Source of the DNA: Collinsella sp.
GTDB lineage: Bacteria > Actinomycetota > Coriobacteriia > Coriobacteriales > Coriobacteriaceae
Assembly (NCBI GenBank): GCA_018381235.1
Contig: JAGZSF010000008.1
Coordinates: forward strand, 100,586 to 164,585
Direction of reading: 5' to 3'
DNA: 64,000 nucleotides
Both the position numbers and the translations under genes were made by a program. The notes under the pieces were generated by a model. It was not told the origin of the DNA. It did not search any database and saw nothing but the letters and a program-made list of their open reading frames with translations. Every line of letters starts with the position of its first letter. Positions within the stretch are counted from its first letter, which is position 1. Shown here in pieces: positions 24,211 to 33,852 of this stretch.

Positions 24211-24255
24211 GATTTCCTCTTGAACTTCTTATGGGCCGTCGTTATCGATTTGCTG

Positions 24256-26253
24256 CTATTGCAGGTCCAGCTGGTCCAGATATTCCTTGCCGTGCTCGGA
24301 GATATGGCGCTTGCGGCCCGCCTCGTCGTTGCCCAACAACAGGTTGAACATGGTCTCCATCTTGGTGACGTCCTCGGGCTCCACCTTGATCAGGCGACGC
24401 GTCTCGGGGTTCATGGTGGTGAGCCACATCATGTCCGGGTCGTTCTCACCAAGACCCTTGGAGCGGTTGATGGAGCACTTTTGGTCGCCAATCTCCTTGA
24501 GGATGCCGTTCTTCTCGAGCTCGGTGTAGGCAAAGTAGGTCTTCTCTTTGCAGTTGATCTCGTAGAGCGGCGATTCGGCGATATACACGTAACCCTCGTC
24601 GATAAGCGTGGGCACCAGGCGGTAGAGCATGGTGAGCACGAGCGTACGGATGTGATAACCGTCGACGTCGGCGTCCGTACAGATGATGACCTTGTTCCAG
24701 TTGAGGTTGTCCAGGTCAAAGGCACCAAGGTTTTTGATGCGCTTGTCCTTGATCTCCACGCCGCAGCCCAGCACGCGCATGAGGTCCATGATGATGTCGG
24801 ACTTAAAGATGCGCGGATAGTCTTCCTTCAGGCAGTTGAGGATCTTACCGCGGACGGGCATAACGCCTTGGAACTCGGCATCGCGCGAGGTGCGAATGGC
24901 GCCTGCTGCCGAGTCGCCCTCTACGATGTAGATCTCGCGGCGGCTCTTGTCCTTGGAGCGGCAGTCGATGAACTTCTGCACGCGGTTGGCCATGTCGGTC
25001 TTCTGCTGTAGGTTGGTCTTGATGCTCTGACGCGTCTTCTCGGCGTTCTCGCGCGAACGCTTGTTGATGAGCACCTGCTCCATGATCTTGTTGGCAGCGT
25101 CTTTGTTCTCGATTAGGTAGGTTGAGAGCCGCTCCTTAAAGAAGGCCGTCATAGCCTGCTGGATAAAGCGGTTGTTGATGGCCTTCTTAGTCTGGTTTTC
25201 ATAGGACGTCTGGGTGGAGAAGCAGTTGGTCACCAGCACCAGACAGTCCTGGACGTCCTGCCACTTAATGCCGCTCTCGTTTTTGTTGTACTTGCCCTGT
25301 TGCTTAATGTAAGCATCGATGGCACTGGTCAGAGCGCTGCGGGCGGCCTTCTCGGGCGAGCCGCCATTCTCGAGCCACGATGAGTTGTGGTAGTACTCCT
25401 GCATCATGATGGTGCGCGAGAAGCACATGCACGCGGTGATCTTTACGTTGTAGTCGGGCAGGTCCTCGCGATCGCGACCGCGACGGTCGGCCTCGATAAA
25501 GAAGGGCTCGGTGAGGTAGTCGGTACCGACCTTCTCGAGCACGTAGTCTTCGATGCCCTTGGGATAGCAAAAGTCCTCTTCGGAAAACTCGCCATCGTCG
25601 CCCTCAATGCGCAGGCGGAAGGTCACGTTGGCGTTGACCACGGCCTGGCGGCGCATGGTCTCGCGATACCAATCGTGGGGGATGCTGATGGAGGTAAAGA
25701 CCTCAAGATCGGGGCGCCATTTGATGGTGGTGCCGGTACGGTCCTCGTCGCTGGGCTCAATCTCGAGTGCCTTCTTTTTGGCGCCAACGACCTTGCCCTT
25801 TTTAAAGTGCAGGGAGTACTTGTTGCCGTCGCGCCAAACCGTGACGTCCATGTATTCGGAGGCGTACTGGGTCGCGCACGAGCCCAGGCCGTTGGTACCG
25901 AGCGAGAAGTCGTAGTCGCCGCCCTGGTTGTTGTTGTATTTGCCACCTGCGTAGAGCTCGCAAAAGACGAGCTCCCAGTTAAAGCGCTTCTCGGAGGGGT
26001 TCCAGTCGAGCGGGCAGCCGCGGCCGTTGTCCTCTACCTGAATGGAACCATCGCGAAAGGCGGTAAGGGTGATGAGCTTGCCGTAGCCCTGGCGCGCCTC
26101 GTCAACGGCGTTGGACAGGATCTCGAAGGCGGCATGCGCGCAGCCGTCGAGTCCGTCCGAGCCAAAGATGACGGCGGGGCGCAGGCGTACGCGCTCCTCG
26201 TCCTTGAGCTGGCGGATACTGTCGTTACCATAGTTTGCGGTGTTTTTTGCCAT
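24256..26253 (-). CDS. Type IIA topoisomerase subunit B (ParE/GyrB-like paralogue)
   Basis: 665 residues, the ATPase subunit. GHKL ATP-binding motifs: FEILSNAVDEARQ (N-box), IQVEDNGRGCPLD (G1) and SLGTNGLGSCATQYAS. The Toprim domain is REIYIVEGDSAAGAIRTSRD (usual EGDSAGG, here EGDSAAG) and ICTDADVDGYHIRTL. Length and motif order are normal. The SAGG to SAAG change and the sequence as a whole set it apart from housekeeping GyrB, in line with a divergent paralogue. ATG 26253 is used; the ribosome site is moderate (AGGAGCACCGAGAGAGCG, some distance away). Forms an operon with the A subunit. Role: relaxing or decatenating DNA. Confidence 0.92.
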   Translation of the reverse strand: MAKNTANYGNDSIRQLKDEERVRLRPAVIFGSDGLDGCAHAAFEILSNAVDEARQGYGKLITLTAFRDGSIQVEDNGRGCPLDWNPSEKRFNWELVFCELYAGGKYNNNQGGDYDFSLGTNGLGSCATQYASEYMDVTVWRDGNKYSLHFKKGKVVGAKKKALEIEPSDEDRTGTTIKWRPDLEVFTSISIPHDWYRETMRRQAVVNANVTFRLRIEGDDGEFSEEDFCYPKGIEDYVLEKVGTDYLTEPFFIEADRRGRDREDLPDYNVKITACMCFSRTIMMQEYYHNSSWLENGGSPEKAARSALTSAIDAYIKQQGKYNKNESGIKWQDVQDCLVLVTNCFSTQTSYENQTKKAINNRFIQQAMTAFFKERLSTYLIENKDAANKIMEQVLINKRSRENAEKTRQSIKTNLQQKTDMANRVQKFIDCRSKDKSRREIYIVEGDSAAGAIRTSRDAEFQGVMPVRGKILNCLKEDYPRIFKSDIIMDLMRVLGCGVEIKDKRIKNLGAFDLDNLNWNKVIICTDADVDGYHIRTLVLTMLYRLVPTLIDEGYVYIAESPLYEINCKEKTYFAYTELEKNGILKEIGDQKCSINRSKGLGENDPDMMWLTTMNPETRRLIKVEPEDVTKMETMFNLLLGNDEAGRKRHISEHGKEYLDQLDLQ

Positions 26254-26410
26254 ACTCGCTCTCTCGGTGCTCCTTTGCTGCGTTTAAGTCATATAGATAG
26301 TCAAGGTAGCATAGCCCAGCCCACAGACGATTCCAACCAACACGAAATCCATCGAACAACCGTTCGATTAGATAATGAATGCTTGGAATGCGGGAGGGAC
26401 CTGTCCTGTC

Positions 26411-27793
26411 CTATCCAAACATCTGCGGCAGGTCGATGAAGACGGTTCGATCGCTTTCGCCAGCTTCGAAGCCCGAACGGGAGAAGAATCCATAGCGATG
26501 GCACTTGAGTCCCGTTGCCTCGACTTGGGCGATTTCCTCGTCGACCATTTTTTGCGTGATGGGGGATTTGCGGAACTTTGCTTCGTAGAATGCGTAGCCC
26601 TCGGGGTCTTGCGTTACCACATCGAATTCGCCGCTCGTTTTGTTTGCGGGGTCGTCGTACCAGTACTTGCCTATGGCGTCGAAAGCCGGTTCGATCTTGC
26701 CGGTCCTGTTCTGCCGCACGAGGTATTGACGGCAGATCTCCTCGAACATATGAGGAACGTAGTTTTCCTCGAAGTCTTGGAAGACGTGACGATCATAGAA
26801 GACTTCCGGGTCGAGCAGCTGACGCGCTGAGGCATTGCGGAAAACATAGCGATAGTAAAAGAGCGAAAGCGGATCCACTACAAAGTAGCCAGACTTGCGC
26901 TTGTTCGTAGGGTCGTTGATGGGTGCACGCTTTTGGACGATTTCGAGTGACATGAGCTTGTCGAGCACGTCTGCCATGGCCGGACCGCTCGAGACGTGCG
27001 ACTGTGCCAGCACGTCCCCCCAACGGGAGTAGCCTTGTGCGAGAGCCCCGAAAACTTCGTTGGCGTTGGTCATCTTCGAGATCTCGGCGTTGAGATAGGA
27101 CGGCACCTCGCTTTCTAAGCGGGCGCCAGGTTCCGTGACGAGCTCGATGATGTTGTCGCGTACGCTTTGGGATTGATCGATGAGGCGATTGTAAAAGGGG
27201 ATACCGCCAAAAACGCTATAGAGCCGCACCTTGTCCTCGGGCGAGAACGCGGGATAGAACTTCGCAGCGTCAAAGTAATCCATGGGCTTAAGCTCAAGCG
27301 CGAGATCAATTCGCCCGTAGAGGGGGCTTTCATGCTCGATGAGGGATTTCATAATCTCAACGTAGGAGCCGCACAGGACAATGTTTAAACGTGAGTCTTC
27401 CCTGTGGGCGTCGATTGAGGTCTGAAGAATGCTGTCTAAGCCTTTAACCGCATCTCTCAAGTAGGGGTATTCGTCGAGAACGAGGGTAATGTTCTTGTCT
27501 TTAGCTTGGGCAAACAGAAATTCGATGAGCTCGCGGATGCCTGTGAAGGCGAGCGGAGGAAAGCTCAGCGCTTCAGCAACAAGGACGGACAGACTCTCGA
27601 GGTTGTCTGCCTCGGAGGTTTGGCGGCACTCGTAATAGACCGTTGCGACGTCCGACAAATCGGTTAGCGCCTGCTTGATGAGCTCACTTTTTCCGACGCG
27701 ACGCCTGCCGTAAATGAGAACATTGCGCTGCTCGGGTGCTTTGAGCGTTTTCTTAATACGGGCGAGCTCACGCTCCCTGCCAATAAATTCCAC
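26411..27793 (-). CDS. AAA ATPase with C-terminal DUF234 nuclease-like domain
   Basis: 460 residues. Start is GTG 27793 with GGAAGG 10 bases upstream. N-terminal archaeal-type ATPase: MEFIGRERELARI, Walker A LIYGRRRVGKSELIKQAL, Walker B ITLVLDEYPYLRD. A winged-helix region follows (ANEVFGALAQGYSRWGDVLA). The C-terminal DUF234 is restriction-endonuclease-like, with GEFDVVTQDPEGYAFYEAKF (Glu/Asp then ExK-type residues). These proteins are abundant in archaea and gut bacteria; function unknown, nucleic-acid related by fold. A four-site palindrome array covers its ribosome site and upstream DNA, so tight autoregulation is likely. Confidence 0.88.
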   Translation of the reverse strand: MEFIGRERELARIKKTLKAPEQRNVLIYGRRRVGKSELIKQALTDLSDVATVYYECRQTSEADNLESLSVLVAEALSFPPLAFTGIRELIEFLFAQAKDKNITLVLDEYPYLRDAVKGLDSILQTSIDAHREDSRLNIVLCGSYVEIMKSLIEHESPLYGRIDLALELKPMDYFDAAKFYPAFSPEDKVRLYSVFGGIPFYNRLIDQSQSVRDNIIELVTEPGARLESEVPSYLNAEISKMTNANEVFGALAQGYSRWGDVLAQSHVSSGPAMADVLDKLMSLEIVQKRAPINDPTNKRKSGYFVVDPLSLFYYRYVFRNASARQLLDPEVFYDRHVFQDFEENYVPHMFEEICRQYLVRQNRTGKIEPAFDAIGKYWYDDPANKTSGEFDVVTQDPEGYAFYEAKFRKSPITQKMVDEEIAQVEATGLKCHRYGFFSRSGFEAGESDRTVFIDLPQMFG

Positions 27794-27795
27794 TT

Positions 27796-27897
27796 ACTCG
27801 GTTCCTTCCGACTCGGTTTTGTCCGAGTTAATTGTATCGCATGGATCAGTTTATGCTCGAGTTTACTCGGACAAAACCGAGTCGGTTCTGCCCGAGT
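27796..27897 (-). promoter_or_regulatory. Four-site palindrome array upstream of the DUF234 ATPase
   Basis: ACTCGG-N6-CCGAGT-type sites at 27796-27813, 27811-27828, 27865-27882 and 27880-27897. Neighbouring sites overlap by 3 bases. Sites 2 and 3 are exact reverse complements, and the two pairs mirror each other around a 36-bp centre. Site 1 includes the ribosome site of the ATPase. No gene is seen in 27898-28196. Confidence 0.8.
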
Positions 27898-28196
27898 AAA
27901 TTTGAAGGCGGCCGAATGCGTCTTGCTGCGTTTGCGGTTGGATACGTTGTCGAAAACGTGTCGTGCGGATTGTTGGATCGAATCGAACATTGGGACAGAC
28001 GTCTCGTTTTATGGGCCGGGGGCGTGCATGTGCGAGTTCTTTTGGCCCATAAGGAACGCTGGTGGGTCGTTATTTGGGCCACGGGTCACTTCGCCGGCGC
28101 CGTGTTTCGTCATACGCTCATAGTGGAAGCCGATGCCACGGGGTCGACTTGGGACTCGGGCAATGGATGAGCTGCAAGCCGAAAGGAGCGGTGAGA

Positions 28197-29216
28197 ATGA
28201 TGAGGCCCATGACAAAGAAACTGCTGTTAGGAATTCCTACCGTGACGCTTTCGGCCGTGCTGGCGTGTACAGTGGCCGGCTGTGGCGGTAGTGCTCCGAG
28301 CGGCTCGCCTGGCGGTTCGGGCGGCAGCGCGCCTGTGCAGGAAAAGCCCAGGGCCTATGATTCGCAGACGGTCGAGGTGGCAGGCATTACCTATGAGTCG
28401 GTGGCTCACGGTACGTTCTATCGCGGCGATGCCAAGCTGCAGGACGGCTTTTACCTGCACATCAAGATCACCAACAACAACACAAAGAACAGGACGTTCA
28501 GTTCCTTTAACGTGCATGCTGCCCAGGGCGATCTTGAGGCAGGCGACCCGTTGTTTACTTCCGGCAAGGCGGCCGTGCTCGACTACGTTGCAAGCGAGGC
28601 TCCCGATGAGCTGCACGAGGGCATCGACCTTTCCGAGAGGCCAGGTATCGGCCCGGGCGAGACCGTTGAGTACGTGTATTTCTGGGCGCCCAAGACGGCG
28701 TACTACGGGCCCATCACTGTCGAGTTCGTAGACGCTTATGCCCCCGCCAAGAATCATGAGGCCATGCACTTTGACACCACGGGATGCGAGACCAAGGAGT
28801 TCAAGGCGGCCGGCGGCGTGGCCGATTCTGGCGAGAAGACAGATTTAACGGGCATCGACTGCGCATCGTACAGCATCGAGGCCGCCGATGGGTACACGCT
28901 GGATTCGTCCGACGAAGAGCGCGAAAAGGCAAACTTCTTCCACGACGAGACTGGAGGACGCCTGAACATCAGCATCTTCCCGCGCTCGCCGGAGGAAGAG
29001 GTTGCAAGCCTAGAGCAGGTCTACGAAGGCAAGGAGACAACAACCGACCAGGTCGAGTACAACGGCATAACGTGGCTGCGCTTTACCGGTCCCGACAACG
29101 GCCATACGCTGTTTGCGACGGCTCCCGCGACGGGCGAGACCGTCCGCGTGTCGATTGGCTGGAAGATCGATTGGGACGCCGCCGCGCCCATGATGGAGGC
29201 ATTGAAGCTCAAGTAG
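28197..29216 (+). CDS. Secreted lipoprotein with a DUF5067/DUF4352-like domain
   Basis: 339 residues. Signal peptide MMRPMTKKLLLGIPTVTLSA with lipobox TVAGC, so it is anchored to the outer face of the membrane. A Gly/Ser/Pro linker precedes an immunoglobulin-like domain (TYESVAHGTFYRGDAKLQDG, LHIKITNNNTKNRTFSSFNV, IGPGETVEYVYFW) resembling DUF5067/DUF4352. A second C-terminal domain (SYSIEAADGYTLDSSDEERE, NGITWLRFTGPDNGHTLFA) is not recognised. ATG 28197 follows AAAGGAGCGGTGAGA. Single gene with its own terminator. The function is unknown; a stress or envelope-sensing role would be a guess. Confidence 0.8.
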   Translation: MMRPMTKKLLLGIPTVTLSAVLACTVAGCGGSAPSGSPGGSGGSAPVQEKPRAYDSQTVEVAGITYESVAHGTFYRGDAKLQDGFYLHIKITNNNTKNRTFSSFNVHAAQGDLEAGDPLFTSGKAAVLDYVASEAPDELHEGIDLSERPGIGPGETVEYVYFWAPKTAYYGPITVEFVDAYAPAKNHEAMHFDTTGCETKEFKAAGGVADSGEKTDLTGIDCASYSIEAADGYTLDSSDEEREKANFFHDETGGRLNISIFPRSPEEEVASLEQVYEGKETTTDQVEYNGITWLRFTGPDNGHTLFATAPATGETVRVSIGWKIDWDAAAPMMEALKLK

Positions 29217-29246
29217 CGGGTTGCGATTCCCATGTCAGGCGACTCA

Positions 29247-29281
29247 GGGCTGGCTCCGAGTTATCGGGGCCAGCCCCTTTT
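29247..29281 (+). terminator. Terminator after the lipoprotein gene
   Basis: GGGCTGGCTCCGA-GTTA-TCGGGGCCAGCCC (29247-29276, 13 pairs, one G-U) followed by CTTTTG. Confidence 0.85.
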
Positions 29282-29327
29282 GTGTTCGATGAGCCGAGTC
29301 GGCGTCTCTCACAAAAGTAACTAGGAG

Positions 29328-32300
29328 CTAGCGAGACCTATCCGAATTGACCTCATTGGCGGTGTCTTTTTCGAGCGCCGTGCGGCGGGCGCTGTAGGCG
29401 ATGAGGCCGGCGCCTGCCGCGGCGAGTGCTGTAGCGGCTGCCGTAAGGGGAGCATTGACATCGCCCGTGCCAGCGAGCGCGCCCGCTTTTCCGGAGCGCT
29501 TGTTATTGCTGTGGTCCTTGCCACTGCCGGAGCTCCTTCCGCCGGAGCCGCCGCCCTCGTCGGTACCGCCGCCACTCGAGCCGCCATCGTCGTCTGCTGC
29601 CATCGGGGCGTCGTGAAGTTCTGTCGTATCCGCGCTGTCGCATACGCCGACCTGAACTTCTGAGCGTTCGCATGCCGCGTCGGGCACATGAAGCTCGTGC
29701 AGTACGGCACCCAGCGCCGAGTTTGCGCCCGGTCGAATTTCCTCGAGCGTTACGGGATCGAGCGCCACCAGATTACGCGCCTTCGCATACAGCGTTACGC
29801 GTTTGCCCACTTCGTCGCTCCAACTCTCGGGGATAGCGAAGCTCATGCGGAACTGTGCCGTGCAACCCGGTGCCAGCACGGCGTTGCCACTGTCGGCTAC
29901 CAGCGGGTGCGTTGCAAAAGGTGTGCCCAGCGTTTCGAGCGCGTACTTCACGTGTGCCATGTCGTTGACCGAAGCGTCCTCGGCAAGCTCTGGATCGTAG
30001 ATCGATGCCATGCGTGTGTTCGCTCCGAACCCGATGGATGCGCTGGAGAACGGCTGGCTGGAGCCCTCTCGGTACAGATCGATTGTGCCGGCGGTCAGCA
30101 AGGTGTTGCCGTCGTTTCGCACCGTGACCATGAAGGATTCGCCTGCTGCTCCGGGCACCACCGCGCCCGAGGTAGCGACTGCGCCCGTCGGAGTGGCACA
30201 CGCCACCAAGGGCACTTCGATGCCGTGTAGTTCTGCCTCGCTCTTCTCCGCGCTCACAATGTGCGTGGCGAGCGCGGAGAGCATGCTCCCCGACGTTAAA
30301 AATGTCGTTATCTGATCGACGGGGTGGTCCAGCTCGCACATCACGAACGGCTCCGTAAACAGATCGCCCGCCAAGGTGCTGGCGAAGATGCGGAAGTGCT
30401 TGCCCATCACTGCTACCGGGTTGCCTTCTTCGTCGTAGGTTTGTCCTACCTTGCCATCGGTGTTCTCTACATAGAGCACGCACCTGCCGTTGTTGCTTAC
30501 GCTAAACGATGCCGGGCCATAGCCTGCGGCACCCACGGGCTGCGTTGCAAATGCCGATGCGCCTCGCGTCCAAGTAATATGCTGCAGTTGCTCGTTGACG
30601 GTAGCCAAAAAGCCCGTGTGCTGCGGCCACGGCACCGCGTGGGGTACTGTGGCATCTGGCGACATAACGCCCCAGCCCGCAATGGACTGGCCGATCACGG
30701 CGTACGATGCACAGCCACAACTGCCTGCAGTCTCGTATGCAACGGGCACCACCATTTTGCCGTTGATAATCTCGGGCGCGCCGAGCTCGATGCTCGACGG
30801 TGCCTGCGGAAAGCGGAGGACCTGACGGAACGTGAGACTGTCGCCCAAATCATCCGACCACAGGGTAAAGCATTCCAGCGCAACCTCGGCCTCGCTGCCG
30901 AGCGCCTTCTCTGCGGTGGTTCCGCGGCGGTGGAGGTAAGCGCCCGACAGGCGCCCGTCGACCAGCGTCTTGCCCACCGTGATACGCGGGCACTGCAGGC
31001 AATGGTAGCCATCCTCCTGAAGGCGGCCGCGCGAGATGCTGCGCCACGACGTGTGCGATATCACGCGAACTCCGTCGTTGCTTATGCGCAGGCGCACAAC
31101 GGACAGTATGCCGGATGTGCTCGCCGTATCGAAAAGGGTGTTGTCGCCGGCGGGGCGCTCGCCCGAGACCAGCAGCACGTAGGCGTCCTGGTTTCCCCTC
31201 CCGTCTGTATATTCCACCACGTCGAAGTCGTAATCGAATATGCCGTTGCGCTCCACATCGCCCTCGCCAAACCCAAGGGGGAAGTCCACGGGCGTGGGAG
31301 CGGACCACGTGCCGTTCGTCTTTGTATGCACCACCAGGCGCGAACGACCATTCTCGCCGTAGCGCACCGAGGCGATACGGAATAGGCACTCCACGCCGGC
31401 AATCATTGCCAGCTTCATGTGAGCTTCGCTGAGCACGCCAGCAAACAGCACGTTGTCGCTCGAGGGCTTGATGCCGCCACGCTCGTCTTCCGACACGCCG
31501 GCAGAATTGGCGTTCGGGTCAGCAACGGCGTTCGTTGCCTGACCGATGTAGGTGTACTCATACATCGGCGCGGCGTTTTCGTCGTTCTCTATCAGTGCAT
31601 GGACGAAATGTTCGACCTGTCCCGTGTCGTCGCTTTCTGCATCCGCCTCGAGCTCAATGCGCGTGACCGCCCGCTCCCAATCGCGTACGACAGAAGCGAC
31701 GTTTACGGCAGTGGCCTTAACCTCGGCGCGTGCGAGCAGCTCGGCGTTGGTGACGATGGTGGCCGATGCGATAAATTGCGGAACGCCGCCCGCCTCGATG
31801 TTGCCGGGCGTGCCGAAGCGGGCGTCCAGCGTGTAAGGCGTATCTCCACCCAATGCAAGCTCAGAGCGCTGGAGCGCATACTGGTCGCCATTGTTCACCG
31901 ACATATTCCACGAATCGATGAGTGTGGGCCACGACCCCGACCAAGCCTTGGTGGTCCACTTGAACATTACGAACTGGAGTATCACATCGACATCGACGTC
32001 TGCACCTACGCGCAGTCGCGGAAGCTGGTGTCCATCCGCCTTCTCGTACCCAATGAACAGCGTGAGGGATGCGGCGCCGCGCACGGCAGACGAAGCGACG
32101 CCTGCAACGCCGGCGCCAAAGGTGACGGCGAGCCCGATCTGGATGGTGAACGAGCCCGACGTGTTTGAATAGTCGAGCGAAATGTTTTTAAAAAACGCCG
32201 CGCCGCTGCCGTGCGTGTGGGCACCCACGGCGAGCGCCAGCTTTGCCAGCACCCAGGGGTTGACGTTTAGGAAAAACGGCACCGGTCCTAGGGTAAACTG

Positions 32301-33695
32301 CTCGGTCCAATTGAGGTCGGTTCTTACCTGGAAGAGGGCCTTAATATTGCCGTATGCGGGGTCGTTGTTGTTACCCCAAGTTTTGCCCACCCAATCGTAG
32401 GCGAGCGAGCCGTACAGCTGTGTGGCGATATCCATCGTGAACAGCGGCGTGCAATGGTGGCGAAGGAGCTTGGTGTTTCTTGGATCGGTGCCCGAACCGG
32501 CACTCATACTTTTGTACTGATTCCACTTCCCCTCCATCTCGTCGAGGTAGCGGTTTGCCTGCTTGGCGCCCGACTCGCGCGGCGATTTCTTCCAGTATTC
32601 CGGATCAGGGTTGCCCGAATCGTTCATATAGCTGGCTGGTTTGTATCCTCCGCCAAACAGCACGTATCCGGCAAACGAGAAATCGAACAAAATGGGGAAC
32701 GAGGGCATCCAGCACGTGAACTTATTGCCGCCGATGCCGGGAAACGCCGCGGGGAAATCAAACGGAGTGATCTCTTGGTCCATGGTGGTGGGAATGATGG
32801 TGGTCGAGCCCGATTCCGCCTTTGCCGCCGGCGCGGTGACAACGGCCATGGGGGATGAGAGCGTGTAGGTTTTGCCCTGATAGTCGAGCACAAAGCGCAG
32901 CTTGCACCCTTCTTCCAGAAGGCCCGATGCCGCGTCGAGGAACTTGTCTTCGAGTGTGAACGTCGCCAGATTATCCGAACCCGATGCGCTGGCCTTGACT
33001 TGGCCAATCTGCGTGACGGTTTCGGATGAGCTGCCCGCAGCGGGCATCACTTTATTGATATGCAACGTTGCCTGCCCGCCCTGCGGCAGATGGGCCTGCA
33101 CGGTAAAAGCGTGCGTGTTGGGCTGGTCGTTTGCTGCTTCGTCCGCTGGCATTGCCATAAACGTGGCGTCGGCGTACTGGATGTCCCATTCGTCGAATGT
33201 GAGCTGGCGGAAGTACGGCTCGCCGTCGGAAAGCGGACGCGTGGGCGCGGTTATAGCGGTGCCGCCTTGGACGCGCGCGAGGGGAATCTCGACATCGCGG
33301 TAGCCCGCCATGCTAATGGAGATGCCGCCGTTAAAGTCGTACGCGTCGAGAAGCGTCGCCTCGTCCACGTAGCCTTCCGAAAGAGGGGCGACCTCAAAGA
33401 TGGCCGTGCCTTCGTCATCGGTAGTGGCGGTGAGCTGCTTGCCTGCGGCATAGCGCGATGTGAGTGTGACCTGGGCACCTGTGATGGGCGTATTCTTGTT
33501 GGCGACGTCGACCACGACCACACCAAACATGGTGCGCGAGAGCACGAGTACCCTGAAAGGGTCTTTTTCGTCGGCATAGGCTTCGGTGGGGATGAATGGC
33601 AGTATGAAGGCGTTTGCGCTGCCCGGCACGCGAGGCAGCATGATGCCTGCCAGCGAGGATGCTCCGGCGATAAGTAACGAACGGCGATCAAGCAT
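29328..33695 (-). CDS. Large Tat-exported, LAXTG-anchored surface protein
   Basis: 1455 residues from ATG 33695 (GGGAG upstream); an extension to 33791 is unsupported. The N-terminus MLDRRSLLIAGASSLAGIML has an RR and hydrophobic core like a Tat signal. A Cna-B/carboxypeptidase-regulatory-like domain follows (VDVANKNTPITGAQVTLTSR). The middle is a long beta-rich ectodomain with regions of unknown family and a cluster of cysteines (HCLQCPR, SCGCASYAV). The C-terminus has a Gly/Ser/Asp-rich wall-spanning linker, the sortase-type motif LAGTG (residues 1407-1411), a hydrophobic helix and a charged tail (YSARRTALEKD). LAXTG is the class E sortase motif of Actinobacteria. A surface or adhesin-like role is likely; no binding partner can be named. 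Lies downstream of the LuxR gene on the same strand. Confidence 0.85.
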   Translation of the reverse strand: MLDRRSLLIAGASSLAGIMLPRVPGSANAFILPFIPTEAYADEKDPFRVLVLSRTMFGVVVVDVANKNTPITGAQVTLTSRYAAGKQLTATTDDEGTAIFEVAPLSEGYVDEATLLDAYDFNGGISISMAGYRDVEIPLARVQGGTAITAPTRPLSDGEPYFRQLTFDEWDIQYADATFMAMPADEAANDQPNTHAFTVQAHLPQGGQATLHINKVMPAAGSSSETVTQIGQVKASASGSDNLATFTLEDKFLDAASGLLEEGCKLRFVLDYQGKTYTLSSPMAVVTAPAAKAESGSTTIIPTTMDQEITPFDFPAAFPGIGGNKFTCWMPSFPILFDFSFAGYVLFGGGYKPASYMNDSGNPDPEYWKKSPRESGAKQANRYLDEMEGKWNQYKSMSAGSGTDPRNTKLLRHHCTPLFTMDIATQLYGSLAYDWVGKTWGNNNDPAYGNIKALFQVRTDLNWTEQFTLGPVPFFLNVNPWVLAKLALAVGAHTHGSGAAFFKNISLDYSNTSGSFTIQIGLAVTFGAGVAGVASSAVRGAASLTLFIGYEKADGHQLPRLRVGADVDVDVILQFVMFKWTTKAWSGSWPTLIDSWNMSVNNGDQYALQRSELALGGDTPYTLDARFGTPGNIEAGGVPQFIASATIVTNAELLARAEVKATAVNVASVVRDWERAVTRIELEADAESDDTGQVEHFVHALIENDENAAPMYEYTYIGQATNAVADPNANSAGVSEDERGGIKPSSDNVLFAGVLSEAHMKLAMIAGVECLFRIASVRYGENGRSRLVVHTKTNGTWSAPTPVDFPLGFGEGDVERNGIFDYDFDVVEYTDGRGNQDAYVLLVSGERPAGDNTLFDTASTSGILSVVRLRISNDGVRVISHTSWRSISRGRLQEDGYHCLQCPRITVGKTLVDGRLSGAYLHRRGTTAEKALGSEAEVALECFTLWSDDLGDSLTFRQVLRFPQAPSSIELGAPEIINGKMVVPVAYETAGSCGCASYAVIGQSIAGWGVMSPDATVPHAVPWPQHTGFLATVNEQLQHITWTRGASAFATQPVGAAGYGPASFSVSNNGRCVLYVENTDGKVGQTYDEEGNPVAVMGKHFRIFASTLAGDLFTEPFVMCELDHPVDQITTFLTSGSMLSALATHIVSAEKSEAELHGIEVPLVACATPTGAVATSGAVVPGAAGESFMVTVRNDGNTLLTAGTIDLYREGSSQPFSSASIGFGANTRMASIYDPELAEDASVNDMAHVKYALETLGTPFATHPLVADSGNAVLAPGCTAQFRMSFAIPESWSDEVGKRVTLYAKARNLVALDPVTLEEIRPGANSALGAVLHELHVPDAACERSEVQVGVCDSADTTELHDAPMAADDDGGSSGGGTDEGGGSGGRSSGSGKDHSNNKRSGKAGALAGTGDVNAPLTAAATALAAAGAGLIAYSARRTALEKDTANEVNSDRSR

Positions 33696-33852
33696 TTTGG
33701 GCTCCCATCCCGCAAATTTCGGTGGAAATAATCCAATTTTGCGAGAAGGTGCCCCGTGGCGGTAGTGCCGTTTAAGGGTCAAAACGTCCAATTTGAGTGC
33801 GCGAAAGCGTCAGGCCCCCGGAGCGCTTTCGATACGCCGGGCAGTCTGGCCG

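Noticed and set aside
21955..25011. 1018-residue open frame antisense to both topoisomerase genes
   Set aside because: Its opposite strand encodes complete, motif-bearing topoisomerase subunits. GC-rich third positions keep the antisense frame open; its composition (repeated Val, Leu, Gly, Asp, His) is typical of a shadow frame.
27796..27897. Transposon ends
   Set aside because: The mirror symmetry suggested terminal repeats, but only 36 bp lie between the pairs and the array covers a ribosome site, so an operator is more likely.
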